Source: Labedaea rhizosphaerae
GTDB lineage: Bacteria; Actinomycetota; Actinomycetes; Mycobacteriales; Pseudonocardiaceae
Length of the DNA stretch: 64,000 nucleotides
NCBI RefSeq assembly: GCF_004362825.1
Contig: NZ_SNXZ01000009.1
Span: 143,577 to 207,576 of the forward strand
Reading direction: 5' to 3'
How positions within the stretch are numbered: the stretch's first letter is position 1; every line of letters begins with the position of its first letter. The position numbers were made by a program, and so were the translations under genes. Under the pieces are notes generated by a model. The model was not told the origin of the DNA and did not search any database. It saw nothing but the letters and a program-made list of their open reading frames with translations. This document shows, in pieces, positions 16,127-25,874 of the stretch.

Positions 16127-16885
16127 TTAACCAGCCAACTCGGACCGGTGCTCCTGCAACCACTTGTGGGAGCGCCGGTTCATGTCCTCGTAGCCATCGG
16201 CCCACAGCGCCGCGAAGCCGGGGTGACCCGACTCGGCCTTGGCGCGCATGTTCGCCAAGGCCTGGTCGAGGAACCGCAGCAGCATGCCCACCAGGCGATC
16301 GCGTTCCGCGCCCGGCAGCTCGTGCGCCTCGGCGAACACGGCGAAGCGCCGCACGTGGTCCACGCCCGGCCAATGCCCGTCGGCCGGGTCGCGCAGCGGA
16401 ACCCAGTGCCGGGCGGCGATCGCGATGTCGAAGAGCGGGTCGACAGGGTGCGCCATGTCGAAGTCCACGAAGGCAACCGCGCGACCCTCGCGGACCACCA
16501 CGTTCTCCAAGCACAGGTCCGTGTGGCAGACCAACTCGCCCGCCGGGTTCCGGTGTTCCGGCCACGTCAGTCCCGCGGGCAGCCGGAACCCGGCCGACGC
16601 CACGTGCAACGAGCGCTGCAACCGCGCCACGCTCACCAGCAGCTCTTCCCGTGCCGCCCAGGCGGGATAGGGCGGGATCGCCACGTCGCCGGGGATGAAG
16701 TCGAGGACGTCCCGGCCGCGGTCGTCCACGCCCAGCCACCGCGGCGCACCGGCGAAACCGGCGTCGGCGAGGTGGGTCAGGAACGCCCGCACCGCCGGGC
16801 TCGCGGACGGCTTGCGCACCGTGTCACCGATGCGCAACACCGCGCCCACGTTGTCGACGCCGCCCGCCAGCGGCTGCTCCCCCAT
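16127..16885 (-). CDS. Aminoglycoside phosphotransferase (APH)-family kinase-like protein
   Basis: The 252-residue protein shows the APH/choline kinase core: HTDLCLENVV (H121, D123, N128) as the catalytic loop and VDFDMAHPVDP (D141) as the metal-binding loop. An N-terminal lobe contains VLRIGDTVRKP. Most chromosomal members phosphorylate small molecules that are unknown, so antibiotic resistance should not be inferred. The ATG at 16885 lies just after the stop of the upstream glycosylase-like gene; a TTG at 16897 overlaps that gene by 8 bases. It is convergent with the MFS gene. Confidence 0.85.
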   Translation of the reverse strand: MGEQPLAGGVDNVGAVLRIGDTVRKPSASPAVRAFLTHLADAGFAGAPRWLGVDDRGRDVLDFIPGDVAIPPYPAWAAREELLVSVARLQRSLHVASAGFRLPAGLTWPEHRNPAGELVCHTDLCLENVVVREGRAVAFVDFDMAHPVDPLFDIAIAARHWVPLRDPADGHWPGVDHVRRFAVFAEAHELPGAERDRLVGMLLRFLDQALANMRAKAESGHPGFAALWADGYEDMNRRSHKWLQEHRSELAG

Positions 16886-16889
16886 GGCC

Positions 16890-17966
16890 TCAGCCAACCA
16901 CGTGGTGGTGTTCGCCCGGCGCGGCGAACTCGAGCGCGCGATGCGCCAGCGCCTCCACCTCCGCGCGCTGCGCCGGCGTCCACGGGCTCAACTCGCGCAA
17001 CGTCACCGTGGTCTTGGTCAGCTTCCACGTCCCGGCCACCATGCCGTCCACCAGCACCATGCCCGGGATCACGCCGTTCGCCGTGGCCGTGGCCGCGCGG
17101 TGTTCGTCGGCGATCACCCGGGAGCGGTCGGCGTGGGACAGGGTGAGGTTGTCGTACTCGGCGATCAGCCGGACCGGCGCCGGGGTGTCGGGGTCGGGCA
17201 ACGGCCCCCTGGGCACGTCGACCAGCTCGCGGCCGTCCTCGTCGCGCAGCGAACGCAGGGACGGGCGCATCCTGTCGACCACCTCGCGCAGGCCGCGCAG
17301 CCCCGACCAGTTCTGCACGTCGGCCACCGTCGCCGGGCCGAACGCCTTGAGGTACCGGCGCACGAGTTCGTCCGGCGAGCCGGCCGCACCCGGGTCGGTA
17401 CCCAGCCACGCGGCCGCGGTCGTGAACGTGGCCTTGCCGCCGCGGCCCCACACACCCCGCGGCGTCGGCTGCACGGCGGGCACCATCATCCGCACGGCCA
17501 TGGCCAGCGAATCCGACGCGGTGCCCGGGAAGTACGAAGCGAGCGCCGCGCCGAGATCGGCCGCGGACAGCGGCTGCTCGGTCAGCAAGCGCCGACCGGC
17601 GTCGAGCAGCTTGTCCTGGTCGAGGCGCTCGATGTCCTTGCCGTAGCGCAGCCCGCGCACGAACCCGGTGAGCATCGGCTGCAGCACCGGCCGCACCCGC
17701 AGGTAGTCGGCGGCGGTGAACAGGTGCAGGGTGCCGCGCATCATGGTGGCGCGCACGGCCTTGCGGGTCTCCAGCAGCCGCGCCAGCTGCGCGGGCTCGA
17801 ACGATTCCAGCCGCGACCACAACCCGAAGTACGGTGCGCTGGGCGACTGCGCCTGCAACCCGATCAGCCGGTCGATCGCGGTGGCCGGCGAGCAGGTCCA
17901 GGGCGTCAGCAGGCCCTGGCGGTGCAGCAGCGCCCGGTTGAGCCCACGGCGGGTGATCGGTGCCAT
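16890..17966 (-). CDS. Winged-helix DNA glycosylase-like protein of the AlkZ/YcaQ (HTH_42) family
   Basis: The 358-residue protein matches the HTH_42 layout of tandem winged helices followed by a beta-barrel-like C-terminus: TRRGLNRALLHRQGLL at the start, MMRGTLHLFTAADY, then ELVRRYLKAFGPATVADVQNW and LIAEYDNLTLSHADRSRVI. Family glycosylases excise alkylated bases or unhook interstrand crosslinks. The catalytic motif here is Q38-A-Q40, the QxQ form of AlkZ-like proteins rather than the QxD of YcaQ. The ATG at 17966 is chosen. The next gene begins within a few bases of its stop, so the two may be co-transcribed. Confidence 0.85.
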   Translation of the reverse strand: MAPITRRGLNRALLHRQGLLTPWTCSPATAIDRLIGLQAQSPSAPYFGLWSRLESFEPAQLARLLETRKAVRATMMRGTLHLFTAADYLRVRPVLQPMLTGFVRGLRYGKDIERLDQDKLLDAGRRLLTEQPLSAADLGAALASYFPGTASDSLAMAVRMMVPAVQPTPRGVWGRGGKATFTTAAAWLGTDPGAAGSPDELVRRYLKAFGPATVADVQNWSGLRGLREVVDRMRPSLRSLRDEDGRELVDVPRGPLPDPDTPAPVRLIAEYDNLTLSHADRSRVIADEHRAATATANGVIPGMVLVDGMVAGTWKLTKTTVTLRELSPWTPAQRAEVEALAHRALEFAAPGEHHHVVG

Positions 17967-18016
17967 GCCCAGCATGGTGCCGCACGGCACCGACAAAACT
18001 CCGGTATGAACGGTTC

Positions 18017-21000
18017 GTGACCTTCTTCACCTCGTTCGAGGCCGGAGACCCGCTGCCGCCCACGGCCGCGTCCACCGGCGACGGCGCGACGCTGCGCACC
18101 GCCCTGGGCACCGGCCCGGAACGCGCCTACTGCGCGACCACCGGCACCGGCTGGACCGGCGAGCACGCGCTGCAGTACACCGGCGTGCACACCGCCGAGG
18201 GCCGCGCGAGTGCGGTGCTGGCGCTGTTCGCCGTGTCGGTCCCGGTGGAGCCGGACACCGAACTGTCCTATGTGGTCTTCCCGGAACTGCCCGGGTGGGA
18301 GACCGCCGGGTACCGCGCGACCCACGTCGCGCTGGACCTCGAGTTCGACGACGGCGCGCACCTGAGCGACCACGCGCCCCTCGACCAGCACGGCTTCGCG
18401 CTCACGGCCGCGGCCCAGGGCGCGTCGAACACGCTCTACCCCGACCAGTGGAACCGCAAGGCGTGCCGCCTGGGTCACCTGGCCGGCCGCACGATCACCA
18501 GGATCCTGCTCCGCTACGACCACCCCGAAGGCCCGGGCCGGTTCACCGGCTGGCTCGACGACCTCCACATCGGACCGGTGGTCCACCCGGAGGTCACCAG
18601 CCCGGCCGACCACGTGCTGACCAACCGCGGCACCCATACCAGCGGCGCCTACTCCCGGGGCAACAACATCCCGGCGACCGCCGTGCCGAACGGCTTCAAC
18701 TTCTGGATCCCGGTCACCGACGCCCGCAACGGCGGTTTCCCCTACGCCTACCACCGGCCCCAGCTGCAGGCCATCGGCCTGAGCCACGCGCCGAGCCCGT
18801 GGATGGGCGACCGGCACACCTTCCACGTCATGCCGTCGCTGGCCCCGGGCGTCCCCGACCCGATGCCCGAGGAACGCGGCTACCCGTTCCGCCACGCCGA
18901 CGAGATCGCCCGCCCCTACTACTACAAGGTGCGCTGCGCCAACGGCGTCGTCGCGGAGATCGCGCCGACCGACCACGCGGCCCTGCTGCGGTTCACCATG
19001 CCCGGCCCGAACGCCGCGCTGATCTTCAGCAACCTCGACCGGCGCGGGAAGGTCCGGCTCTTGGGCAAGGTGCTCGCCGGTTACACCGACGTGCGTAGCG
19101 GCCACTCCGCGGGCGCCGGCCGGATGTTCTTCTACGCCACGTTCGACCGCGAGCCGGTCGACGGCGGGCCCATCCCCCGGGTGCCGTGGCGGGCGCAACC
19201 CGCGTACGCGCGGTTCGAGCCCGATCCCGGCGGCGATACCGTGGTCACGATGCGGATCGCCACCTCCTTGATCAGCATGACGCAGGCCCGGCGCAACCTC
19301 GCGCTGGAGCTGGCCGAGGACGACACGGTCGAGTCGGTGAGCGAGCGGGCGCACGCGGCGTGGGACGAACTGCTCGGCCGGTTCGACGTCACGGCCGCCA
19401 CCGATGACCAGCTGGCCACCGTCTACGGCTCGCTCTACCGGCTGTGCCTGTACCCGAACTCGGGTTTCGAGGACACGGGAGAGGGCCCGCACTACATGAG
19501 CCCGTTCGGCAGCAAACGCGTCACGCCCGGGAAGATCTACGTCAACAACGGCTTCTGGGACACCTACCGCACGGCCTGGCCCGCCTACGCCTTGTTCGCG
19601 CCCGACCGCGCCGGTGAGCTGGTCGACGGGTTCGTCCAGCACTTCCGCGACGGCGGCTGGATGTCGCGGTGGTCCTCCCCCGGCTACGCCAACCTGATGA
19701 CCGGCACCAGCTCCGACGTCGCCTTCGCCGACGTCTTCCTCAAGGGCATCAAGGACTTCGACGTCGAGTCCGCCTACCGGGCCGCCCTGCGCAACGCCAC
19801 CGTGCCCGGGCGCAACACCCGGGTCGGCCGCAAGGGCCTGCACCACTCGATCTTCCTCGGGTACACACCCGCGACCACCCACCAGGGTCTGTCGTGGACG
19901 CTCGAGGGCTGCATCAACGACTTCGGCATCGCGAACATGGCGAAGGCGCTGGGCGACAAGGACAACGAGGTCTACTTCCGCGGTCGCGCACTGCACTACG
20001 CGCACAGCTTCGACGCCCGGATCGGCTTCTTCCAAGGCAGGCGCGAGAGCGGCGAGTGGCGGCGCACGCCCGAGGAGCACGACCCGTTGGCGTGGGGCGA
20101 CGACTACGTGGAGACCGACGCGTGGAACACCGCGTTCAACGTCCCGCACGACGGCGCCGGGCTCGCCGCGTTGCACGGCGGCCGCGAGGCCCTGGCGGCC
20201 AAAGTGGACGCGATGTTCACCATCCCGGAAACCGGCCGGGCGCTGGGTGCCTACGCCGGCGCCGTGCACGAGATGCGCGAGGCGCGGGACCTGCGGATGG
20301 GCCAGTACGCGCACAGCAACCAGCCCTCGCACCACATCCTGTACATGTACGCGTTCACCGGGCAGCCGTGGAAGACCCAGGCGAAGGTGCGGGAAGTGCT
20401 CGCCCGCCTGTACATCGGCAGCGACTTCGGCCAGGGCTACCCCGGCGACGAGGACAACGGCGAGATGTCGGCGTGGTACTTGTTCAGCGCGCTCGGCTTC
20501 TACCCGTTGCAGGTGGGGAGCCCGTACTACGTGATCGGGTCGCCGCTCTTCCGCCGCGCGGAGGTTCGGCTGGGTACCGGCAACACACTCACCGTGCTGG
20601 CGCCGGAGAACAGCGCCACCAACGTCTACGTGCAGGGCCTGAAGGTCAACGGCGAACCGCACGACCGTACGTACCTGTCGCACGAGGTCATCGCCGCGGG
20701 CGCCACGCTGGAGTTCGCGATGGGGCCGCACCCGTCCGACTGGGGTTCCGGCCCGGACGCCGCTCCCCCGTCCCTCAGCTCCGGCATGCCGATGCCACCG
20801 CGCGACGTCACGGCGGAGGCGTCGGTGACGCACAGCGAGGCGAGCAGGCCGGCCGCGTTGACCGACGACACGTCACTGACCGAAGCCCGGCTGCGCACCC
20901 GCGACCCGTGGATCCGATTCGCGCTGGCCCGCCCGGAAACCGTGTCGTGCTACACCCTCACGTCCGGCCGGCGCGACGGCGAGGACCCGTCGGCGTGGGT

Positions 21001-21187
21001 GCTCGAGGGGTCGACGGACCTGCGGACGTGGCACGAACTCGACCGGCGGACCGGCCAGACGTTCCCCTGGCGCAGGCAGACCCGGCCGTTCGCGGTGGAA
21101 CGGCCGGGTCGCTACGCGTACTACCGCCTCCGGTTCACCGGCGGTCCCAGCACGCTCGCCCAGGTCGAGCTGCTGGCGACCGGCTAG
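18017..21187 (+). CDS. GH92 family alpha-mannosidase
   Basis: This protein of about 1056 residues has the GH92 N-terminal beta-sandwich and (alpha/alpha)6 catalytic domain. Hallmarks include [40 protein letters not shown], the [15 protein letters not shown] segment that carries the probable catalytic acids, and [18 protein letters not shown]-terminal discoidin/F5-8 C-like module (about 930-1056) probably binds sugar. GH92 enzymes are calcium-dependent exo-alpha-mannosidases. The GTG start at 18017 gives no signal peptide, which is unusual for the family, and the few upstream codons do not supply one. It is divergent from the AlkZ-like gene. Confidence 0.93.
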   Translation: MTFFTSFEAGDPLPPTAASTGDGATLRTALGTGPERAYCATTGTGWTGEHALQYTGVHTAEGRASAVLALFAVSVPVEPDTELSYVVFPELPGWETAGYRATHVALDLEFDDGAHLSDHAPLDQHGFALTAAAQGASNTLYPDQWNRKACRLGHLAGRTITRILLRYDHPEGPGRFTGWLDDLHIGPVVHPEVTSPADHVLTNRGTHTSGAYSRGNNIPATAVPNGFNFWIPVTDARNGGFPYAYHRPQLQAIGLSHAPSPWMGDRHTFHVMPSLAPGVPDPMPEERGYPFRHADEIARPYYYKVRCANGVVAEIAPTDHAALLRFTMPGPNAALIFSNLDRRGKVRLLGKVLAGYTDVRSGHSAGAGRMFFYATFDREPVDGGPIPRVPWRAQPAYARFEPDPGGDTVVTMRIATSLISMTQARRNLALELAEDDTVESVSERAHAAWDELLGRFDVTAATDDQLATVYGSLYRLCLYPNSGFEDTGEGPHYMSPFGSKRVTPGKIYVNNGFWDTYRTAWPAYALFAPDRAGELVDGFVQHFRDGGWMSRWSSPGYANLMTGTSSDVAFADVFLKGIKDFDVESAYRAALRNATVPGRNTRVGRKGLHHSIFLGYTPATTHQGLSWTLEGCINDFGIANMAKALGDKDNEVYFRGRALHYAHSFDARIGFFQGRRESGEWRRTPEEHDPLAWGDDYVETDAWNTAFNVPHDGAGLAALHGGREALAAKVDAMFTIPETGRALGAYAGAVHEMREARDLRMGQYAHSNQPSHHILYMYAFTGQPWKTQAKVREVLARLYIGSDFGQGYPGDEDNGEMSAWYLFSALGFYPLQVGSPYYVIGSPLFRRAEVRLGTGNTLTVLAPENSATNVYVQGLKVNGEPHDRTYLSHEVIAAGATLEFAMGPHPSDWGSGPDAAPPSLSSGMPMPPRDVTAEASVTHSEASRPAALTDDTSLTEARLRTRDPWIRFALARPETVSCYTLTSGRRDGEDPSAWVLEGSTDLRTWHELDRRTGQTFPWRRQTRPFAVERPGRYAYYRLRFTGGPSTLAQVELLATG

Positions 21188-21843
21188 CGAGCCCGCTTGG
21201 ACTGCGCCCAGGTCGCGACGTTGCCGGTGAGCGCCAGGCAGAGCGCGATGACCGGCATCACCGCGAACAGGATCGGGATCATCGCCGCGCTCGACTTGAG
21301 CTCGGAGGCACCCGGCAGCTCGCCCGAGGTGTCCAGCGACAGGATCCGGATCAGGTAGTAGAGGCAGATCGCCAGCTCGACGCCGACGCCGGCGAGGAAG
21401 ATCGTCCGGCCGGTGCCGCTGACCAGCTGCACGCCGCCGTAGATCAGCAGTGCGGCGCCGAGGGCCTGGGCCAGCGTCACGATCCAAGCGAGCGCCAGCT
21501 CACCGCCTTCGCCACCGGAGCCCACGCCGGCCAGGCCGATCAGCATCAGGATCGTGGTGATCAGCGTGATGCCCGCCTGGACGAACCCGAGCACCGCGGC
21601 CGCGGTGGCCGAGCCGGGCCGGGTGTTGAGGAGCTGGTTCGGGTTCTGACCCGAGCTCGGGTACGACGGGGCGGACGGGTACGCGGGCTGTGCGTAGCCG
21701 CCGGGCGGCGTTCCCGGCTGCTGGTAGCCGCCAGGCGGCGTACCGGGCTGCTGGAACCCGCCGGACTGCGGGTAGCCCCCGGACTGCTGGTACCCACCCG
21801 CTTGCTGTGGGTCCTGGCCGGGCTGGCCGTAGGGGTTGGTCAT
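21184..21843 (-). CDS. Membrane protein with Pro/Gln/Gly-rich N-terminal tail (tandem paralogue 3)
   Basis: The 219-residue product has an N-terminal cytoplasmic tail of about 75 residues built of GGYQQ/GTPPGG repeats, and then four hydrophobic segments. The first membrane segment reads [17 protein letters not shown], a motif shared with the next two genes. The ATG at 21843 has a very good AGGAG site 6 bases upstream. Function is unknown. It is convergent with, and overlaps by 4 bases, the GH92 gene. Confidence 0.8.
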   Translation of the reverse strand: MTNPYGQPGQDPQQAGGYQQSGGYPQSGGFQQPGTPPGGYQQPGTPPGGYAQPAYPSAPSYPSSGQNPNQLLNTRPGSATAAAVLGFVQAGITLITTILMLIGLAGVGSGGEGGELALAWIVTLAQALGAALLIYGGVQLVSGTGRTIFLAGVGVELAICLYYLIRILSLDTSGELPGASELKSSAAMIPILFAVMPVIALCLALTGNVATWAQSKRAR

Positions 21844-21932
21844 CAAGAACTCCTTGGTTTGCGGAGGCGGCAACGCAGTGTCCCGTACTGTCCACCGACG
21901 CTGTGCATGAAGCGCTACAAACACCCGAATCG

Positions 21933-22493
21933 TTACCGCCGATTCGATTCGAGGCCTTTCACCTGCAAGAACTTGGTCGTCGACGCGACCGACGCGAAGA
22001 CCAGACCGAGCACCGGCAGCACGGCGAAACACACCGCCGCCACCATGAAGCCGAAGCCAGGACTCTCCGCGGTTTGCGCGCGGACCTCGTTCGCGTCGTG
22101 GATCGCGACGGCGCTCAACGCGAAATAGGCGATGCAGAACGCCAGCTGCAATCCCATGCCTGCGAGGTAAAGCACCCGCTCACGACCACTGGTCAAGGTG
22201 ACCGCGCCGGCGATGAGCAAACCGCTGCCGAGCATGACGACCACGGCCAGGGCGGTCGCCAGCCCGAGGTGGGCGGCCACCTCGGCACGGAAGGGATCCG
22301 GGCCATAGCGGACGTCCCGTTCCTCGGCGCTCGCCCCGAGGGCGCCGAACAACGTGACCAGACCACCCAGCATCGCCAGACCGGCCTGCACGAACCCGAG
22401 CACGACGGCCGCCGTCGTGATCCCCGGGCGACCAGGTGCAGGCGTTACCGGCGGGTAGACCGGATAGCTGACCGGGCCGTCGAGCTCCGTCAT
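21933..22493 (-). CDS. Small four-helix membrane protein (tandem paralogue 2)
   Basis: This 186-residue protein begins [15 protein letters not shown] and has four predicted membrane segments. The first contains [20 protein letters not shown], clearly related to its two neighbours. The ATG at 22493 follows a G-rich GGGGGTGGGGG stretch that can serve as a ribosome site. Function is unknown; the conserved VLGFVxAG motif and the gene triplication are the only handles. Confidence 0.75.
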   Translation of the reverse strand: MTELDGPVSYPVYPPVTPAPGRPGITTAAVVLGFVQAGLAMLGGLVTLFGALGASAEERDVRYGPDPFRAEVAAHLGLATALAVVVMLGSGLLIAGAVTLTSGRERVLYLAGMGLQLAFCIAYFALSAVAIHDANEVRAQTAESPGFGFMVAAVCFAVLPVLGLVFASVASTTKFLQVKGLESNRR

Positions 22494-22554
22494 GCCCCCA
22501 CCCCCAAGAAACCGCCAAGAACGGTATCGGAGGACGGTATCGCGCGAAGGGTGC

Positions 22555-23079
22555 TCAGGACGCCGAATTCTCGCAGAACGACCGGCTTTCCCGCCCACCC
22601 GCCAGGCACAGCGCGACGATCGCGAGCGCGGCGAACACCACCGGAACGACCAGGCTGCCCGAGAGCTCGTCCTTGCCGCCGGCGTACAAGGCGTCGTCCG
22701 GCACCTGGCTGAGCCGCTCGATGTAGATGAAGAAATAGAACACGCTCAACGCGATCATGCACGCCGTGCAGGCCTGGAACAGCTGCCGTGAACGCCCTCG
22801 GAGCAGGACCACGGAGGCGTGGATGAGGAATCCGCAGACGGCGAACTGGAACAGCACCGCGACCAGGACGGCCCCCGCGTCGCTCGCGCGGTCCTCGGCG
22901 TCCACCACGGCGAACGCGAAGAGCAGCACCAGACCACCGACGATGGACAGGCCGGCGTGCACGAAGCCGAGCACCGACGCGGCGGTCAGGGCGCCCGGCC
23001 GGCGCGGCCGCCCGCTCTCGTGCACCGGCATCGGCGGCATCGGCAACGGGCGCATCGGCCACTGGTCGTCCGGCATCAT
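22555..23079 (-). CDS. Small four-helix membrane protein (tandem paralogue 1)
   Basis: The product of about 174 residues has a short Met/Pro-rich head (MRPLPMPPMPV) and four hydrophobic segments, the first with ALTAASVLGFVHAGLSIVGG. It is related to the two downstream genes, so the trio arose by duplication. Start choice between two adjacent ATGs (23079 or 23076) is arbitrary, and no clear ribosome site is visible. No catalytic residues stand out. Confidence 0.7.
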   Translation of the reverse strand: MMPDDQWPMRPLPMPPMPVHESGRPRRPGALTAASVLGFVHAGLSIVGGLVLLFAFAVVDAEDRASDAGAVLVAVLFQFAVCGFLIHASVVLLRGRSRQLFQACTACMIALSVFYFFIYIERLSQVPDDALYAGGKDELSGSLVVPVVFAALAIVALCLAGGRESRSFCENSAS

Positions 23080-23133
23080 GCGAACGACGCTAAAGGGCCG
23101 AACCACGCCGTGACCGGGCGTGGCCCGTTCCGG

Positions 23134-23838
23134 TCACCGGCCGGTCGAGCCGCCGATCACCGCGTCGCCGGACACCTTCTTCTTCCGCCCCTTGGCTTTC
23201 GGCGGTGGTGGCACGAGACCGGCCATGTCCGAGCCGTGGTCGTTGACCCGCATGACGAACGGCCGGGTGTCGGTGTAGCGCACCGCCGAGACCGAACACG
23301 GGTCGACCACGATCCGCTGGAACGAGTCCAGGTGCTGGCCGAGCGCGTCGGCGAGGATGGACTTGATCACGTCACCGTGGCTGCAGAGCAGCCACACCGC
23401 GTGGTCGCCGTGCGCGGCCGTGACCGCCGCGTCGTGCGCCCGCACCGCGGCGACCGCACGCGCCTGCACGGCGGCAAGTCCTTCCCCGCCAGGGAACACC
23501 GCGGCCGACGGGTGCGCCTGCACGACCCGCCACAGCGGCTCCTTGCCGAGGCTGGCCAGCTTGCGCCCGGTCCACTCGCCATAGTCCACTTCGGACAAAC
23601 GGGAGTCGGCCCGCGCGGTGATGCCGCGCTCGGCGAGCAGCGGGGCGAGGGTCTGGCGGCAGCGCAGCAACGGCGAGGTCACCACGGCGGCCAACGGGAC
23701 CTGGGCCAGCCGGCCGACCAGCTCCTGGGCCTGTTTGGTGCCCGTGGCGTCCAAACTCACGCGCGGGGACCGCCCGGCGAGGATGCCGGAGCCGTTGGCG
23801 CTCGAACGCGCGTGCCGCAGCAGGATCACGGTGGCCAC
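23134..23838 (-). CDS. Histidine phosphatase family protein (phosphoglycerate mutase-like)
   Basis: The 234-residue protein starts with the RHG-type motif ILLRHARSSAN, with catalytic histidine H9. It has TSPLLRCRQT, then SEVDYGEWTGRKL, and the second histidine in LLCSHGDVIKSILAD. The sequence fits the actinobacterial MSMEG_4193-type phosphatases, whose substrate is not established. A basic tail KAKGRKKK is near the C-terminus. The gene ends the minus-strand run that begins with uppP, 15 bases away, and may share its transcript. Confidence 0.88.
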   Translation of the reverse strand: MATVILLRHARSSANGSGILAGRSPRVSLDATGTKQAQELVGRLAQVPLAAVVTSPLLRCRQTLAPLLAERGITARADSRLSEVDYGEWTGRKLASLGKEPLWRVVQAHPSAAVFPGGEGLAAVQARAVAAVRAHDAAVTAAHGDHAVWLLCSHGDVIKSILADALGQHLDSFQRIVVDPCSVSAVRYTDTRPFVMRVNDHGSDMAGLVPPPPKAKGRKKKVSGDAVIGGSTGR

Positions 23839-23853
23839 GACGGCCAGCGTAGA

Positions 23854-24693
23854 TCAGCTGTGCAACACGCCCGCGCCCAGCAGCCCGAAGAGCGCCACAC
23901 CGACGACCACGCGGTAGAGCGCGAAGCCGTTGATGGTGTGCCCGGCGACGAAGCGCAACAGCCAGGCCACCGACGCGTAGGCCACGATGAACGACACCAC
24001 GGTGCCCACGACCAGCGGCGCCGCGCCGACCCCGGCCCCGAGCGCGTCCTTGAGCTCGTAGATCCCGGCCCCGGTCAGCGCCGGGATGGACAGGAAGAAC
24101 GAGAGCCTGGTCGCCGCCACGCGGTTCAGCCCCAGCATGAGGGCCGCCGACAACGTCGCACCGGAGCGGGAGAAGCCGGGGAAGAGCAGCGCCAGGATCT
24201 GCGAGCCGCCCACGATCATCGAGTCGGCCAAGGTGATGTTCGGCTCGCCACGCCACTGGGTGGCCTTGCGCTCGGCGTACCACATCACGACGCTGCCGAC
24301 GATCAGCGAGGCGGCCACCACCCACAGCGATGCGAGCGGTCCCTGGATCAGCGGCTTCGCGACGAGCCCGACGATGACGATGGGGATCGTGGCGAGGATG
24401 ATCCACCAGGCGAACGCGTAGTCCCGGTGCGCGCGGGCCTCCTTGTTGACCAGGCCCCGCCCCCACGCGCCGAGGATGCGCAGGATGTCGCGGATGAAGT
24501 AGACGAGCACCGCCGCGATGGCGCCGACCTGGATCACCGCGCTGAAGCCGACGACCGCCTGGTCGTCGACCGGGATCTTCAGGAAACCCTCGGCGATCTT
24601 GAGGTGCCCTGTCGAGGAGACCGGCAGGAACTCGGTCAGCCCTTCCACGACCCCCAGGATGGCCGCATCCAGGACACTGATCGTCGTACTCAC
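23854..24693 (-). CDS. uppP: Undecaprenyl-diphosphatase UppP (BacA)
   Basis: This integral membrane enzyme of about 279 residues recycles undecaprenyl diphosphate to the monophosphate for cell-wall synthesis; overproduction gives bacitracin resistance. The two family motifs are present: EGLTEFLPVSSTGH (E17, E21, H30) and PGFSRSGATLSAAL. Eight or so membrane segments follow the family pattern. The GTG at 24693 is favoured because GGAAAG lies 7 bases upstream; the GTG at 24714 overlaps that site. Confidence 0.95.
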   Translation of the reverse strand: MSTTISVLDAAILGVVEGLTEFLPVSSTGHLKIAEGFLKIPVDDQAVVGFSAVIQVGAIAAVLVYFIRDILRILGAWGRGLVNKEARAHRDYAFAWWIILATIPIVIVGLVAKPLIQGPLASLWVVAASLIVGSVVMWYAERKATQWRGEPNITLADSMIVGGSQILALLFPGFSRSGATLSAALMLGLNRVAATRLSFFLSIPALTGAGIYELKDALGAGVGAAPLVVGTVVSFIVAYASVAWLLRFVAGHTINGFALYRVVVGVALFGLLGAGVLHS

Positions 24694-24830
24694 GCGCAGC
24701 CTTTCCGCCGGCACCGGTTCGGCATCGCCCGAGATCTTCCAGCATCCACAATTCGGGCACGGACCTGGGGTGACCGGTCCCGAGCGTGCCGCCGAGTGAT
24801 CCGGGCCGCGCTCACTTAGGCTTCGCGATC

Positions 24831-25790
24831 GTGGAGCAACGACACCTGGGCCGATCCGGGCTTCGGGTGTCCCGGATGGCGCTGGGCACGATGACCTGGG
24901 GCGGGGACACCGATGCCGACGAGGCGGCCAGCCAACTGCGCGTCTTCACCGAGGCGGGCGGCACGCTGGTCGACGTCGCCGACGTCTACGCCGACGGCGA
25001 GGCCGAGCGCATCCTCGGCGGGCTGATCGGCGACGTGGTGCCACGCCACCGCATCGTGCTCGCCACCAAGGCGGTCGCCCGCCGTGACGAGGGCCCGTTC
25101 GGCGGCGGCGCGTCCCGTGGCGCGTTGCTCACCGCGCTGGACGGTTCCCTCGAGCGGCTCGGCGTCGACCACATCGACCTGTGGCAGCTGCACGCGTGGG
25201 ATCCGAACGTGCCGATCGAGGAGACGCTCGGCGCGCTCGACTCGGCGCTCGCGTCGGGCAAGGTGCGGTACGCGGGCGTGTCGAACTACTCGGGCTGGCA
25301 GCTGGCCACCGCGGCCGGGCTGCGGCCGTCGCTGGTCAGCAACCAGGTGGAGTACTCGCTGCTCGAGCGCGGCATCGAGCGCGAGGTCGTGCCCGCCGCC
25401 GCCCACCACGGCATCGGGCTGCTGCCGTGGGCGCCGCTCGGCCGTGGCGTGCTGACCGGGAAGTACCGGACGAGCACGCCGGCCGACTCGCGGGGCGCGT
25501 CCGCCCGTTATGCGCCGTACGTCGAACACCACCGCACCGACCGGGCCGCCCGGATCGTGCAGGCCGTGGTCACCGCCGCCGACGGGCTCGGCACGTCGCC
25601 GCTGGCCGTCGCGCTGGCGTGGGTGCGGGACCGGCCCGGCGTGGTCGCGCCGGTCGTGGGTGCGCGGGACACCGTGCAGCTGAACGGCTCGCTCGCCGCG
25701 GAGGGTCTGACGCTGCCGCCGGCGATCCGGGCCGCGCTCGACGACGTGAGCCGCGTCGAGCTCGGTTATCCGGAGCAACGGCTGGGCTGA
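24831..25790 (+). CDS. Aldo/keto reductase
   Basis: The 319-residue protein has the (beta/alpha)8 AKR pattern with the full catalytic tetrad D48, Y53, K80 and H121 (VDVADVYADG, LATKA, WQLHAWD). NADP(H)-binding segments SNQVEYSLLERGIE and LPWAPLGRGVLTGKY are also present. These enzymes reduce aldehydes or ketones with NADPH; the natural substrate is not predictable. The GTG at 24831 is selected as start because the similarity begins there. Confidence 0.92.
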   Translation: MEQRHLGRSGLRVSRMALGTMTWGGDTDADEAASQLRVFTEAGGTLVDVADVYADGEAERILGGLIGDVVPRHRIVLATKAVARRDEGPFGGGASRGALLTALDGSLERLGVDHIDLWQLHAWDPNVPIEETLGALDSALASGKVRYAGVSNYSGWQLATAAGLRPSLVSNQVEYSLLERGIEREVVPAAAHHGIGLLPWAPLGRGVLTGKYRTSTPADSRGASARYAPYVEHHRTDRAARIVQAVVTAADGLGTSPLAVALAWVRDRPGVVAPVVGARDTVQLNGSLAAEGLTLPPAIRAALDDVSRVELGYPEQRLG

Positions 25791-25874
25791 GGGGCGGCCA
25801 GCCGTCTTGTCGGTGGCATGGAGCATGCTTGGACGCGGCGGGTTGGCGTAGGTGCGGTTCGGAGGTCGGCAGGC

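Noticed and set aside
17906..20833. A minus-strand open frame of 975 codons across the GH92 gene
   Set aside because: Composition is Val/Arg/Gly-heavy with no recognisable motif; the plus strand encodes a well-defined GH92 enzyme.
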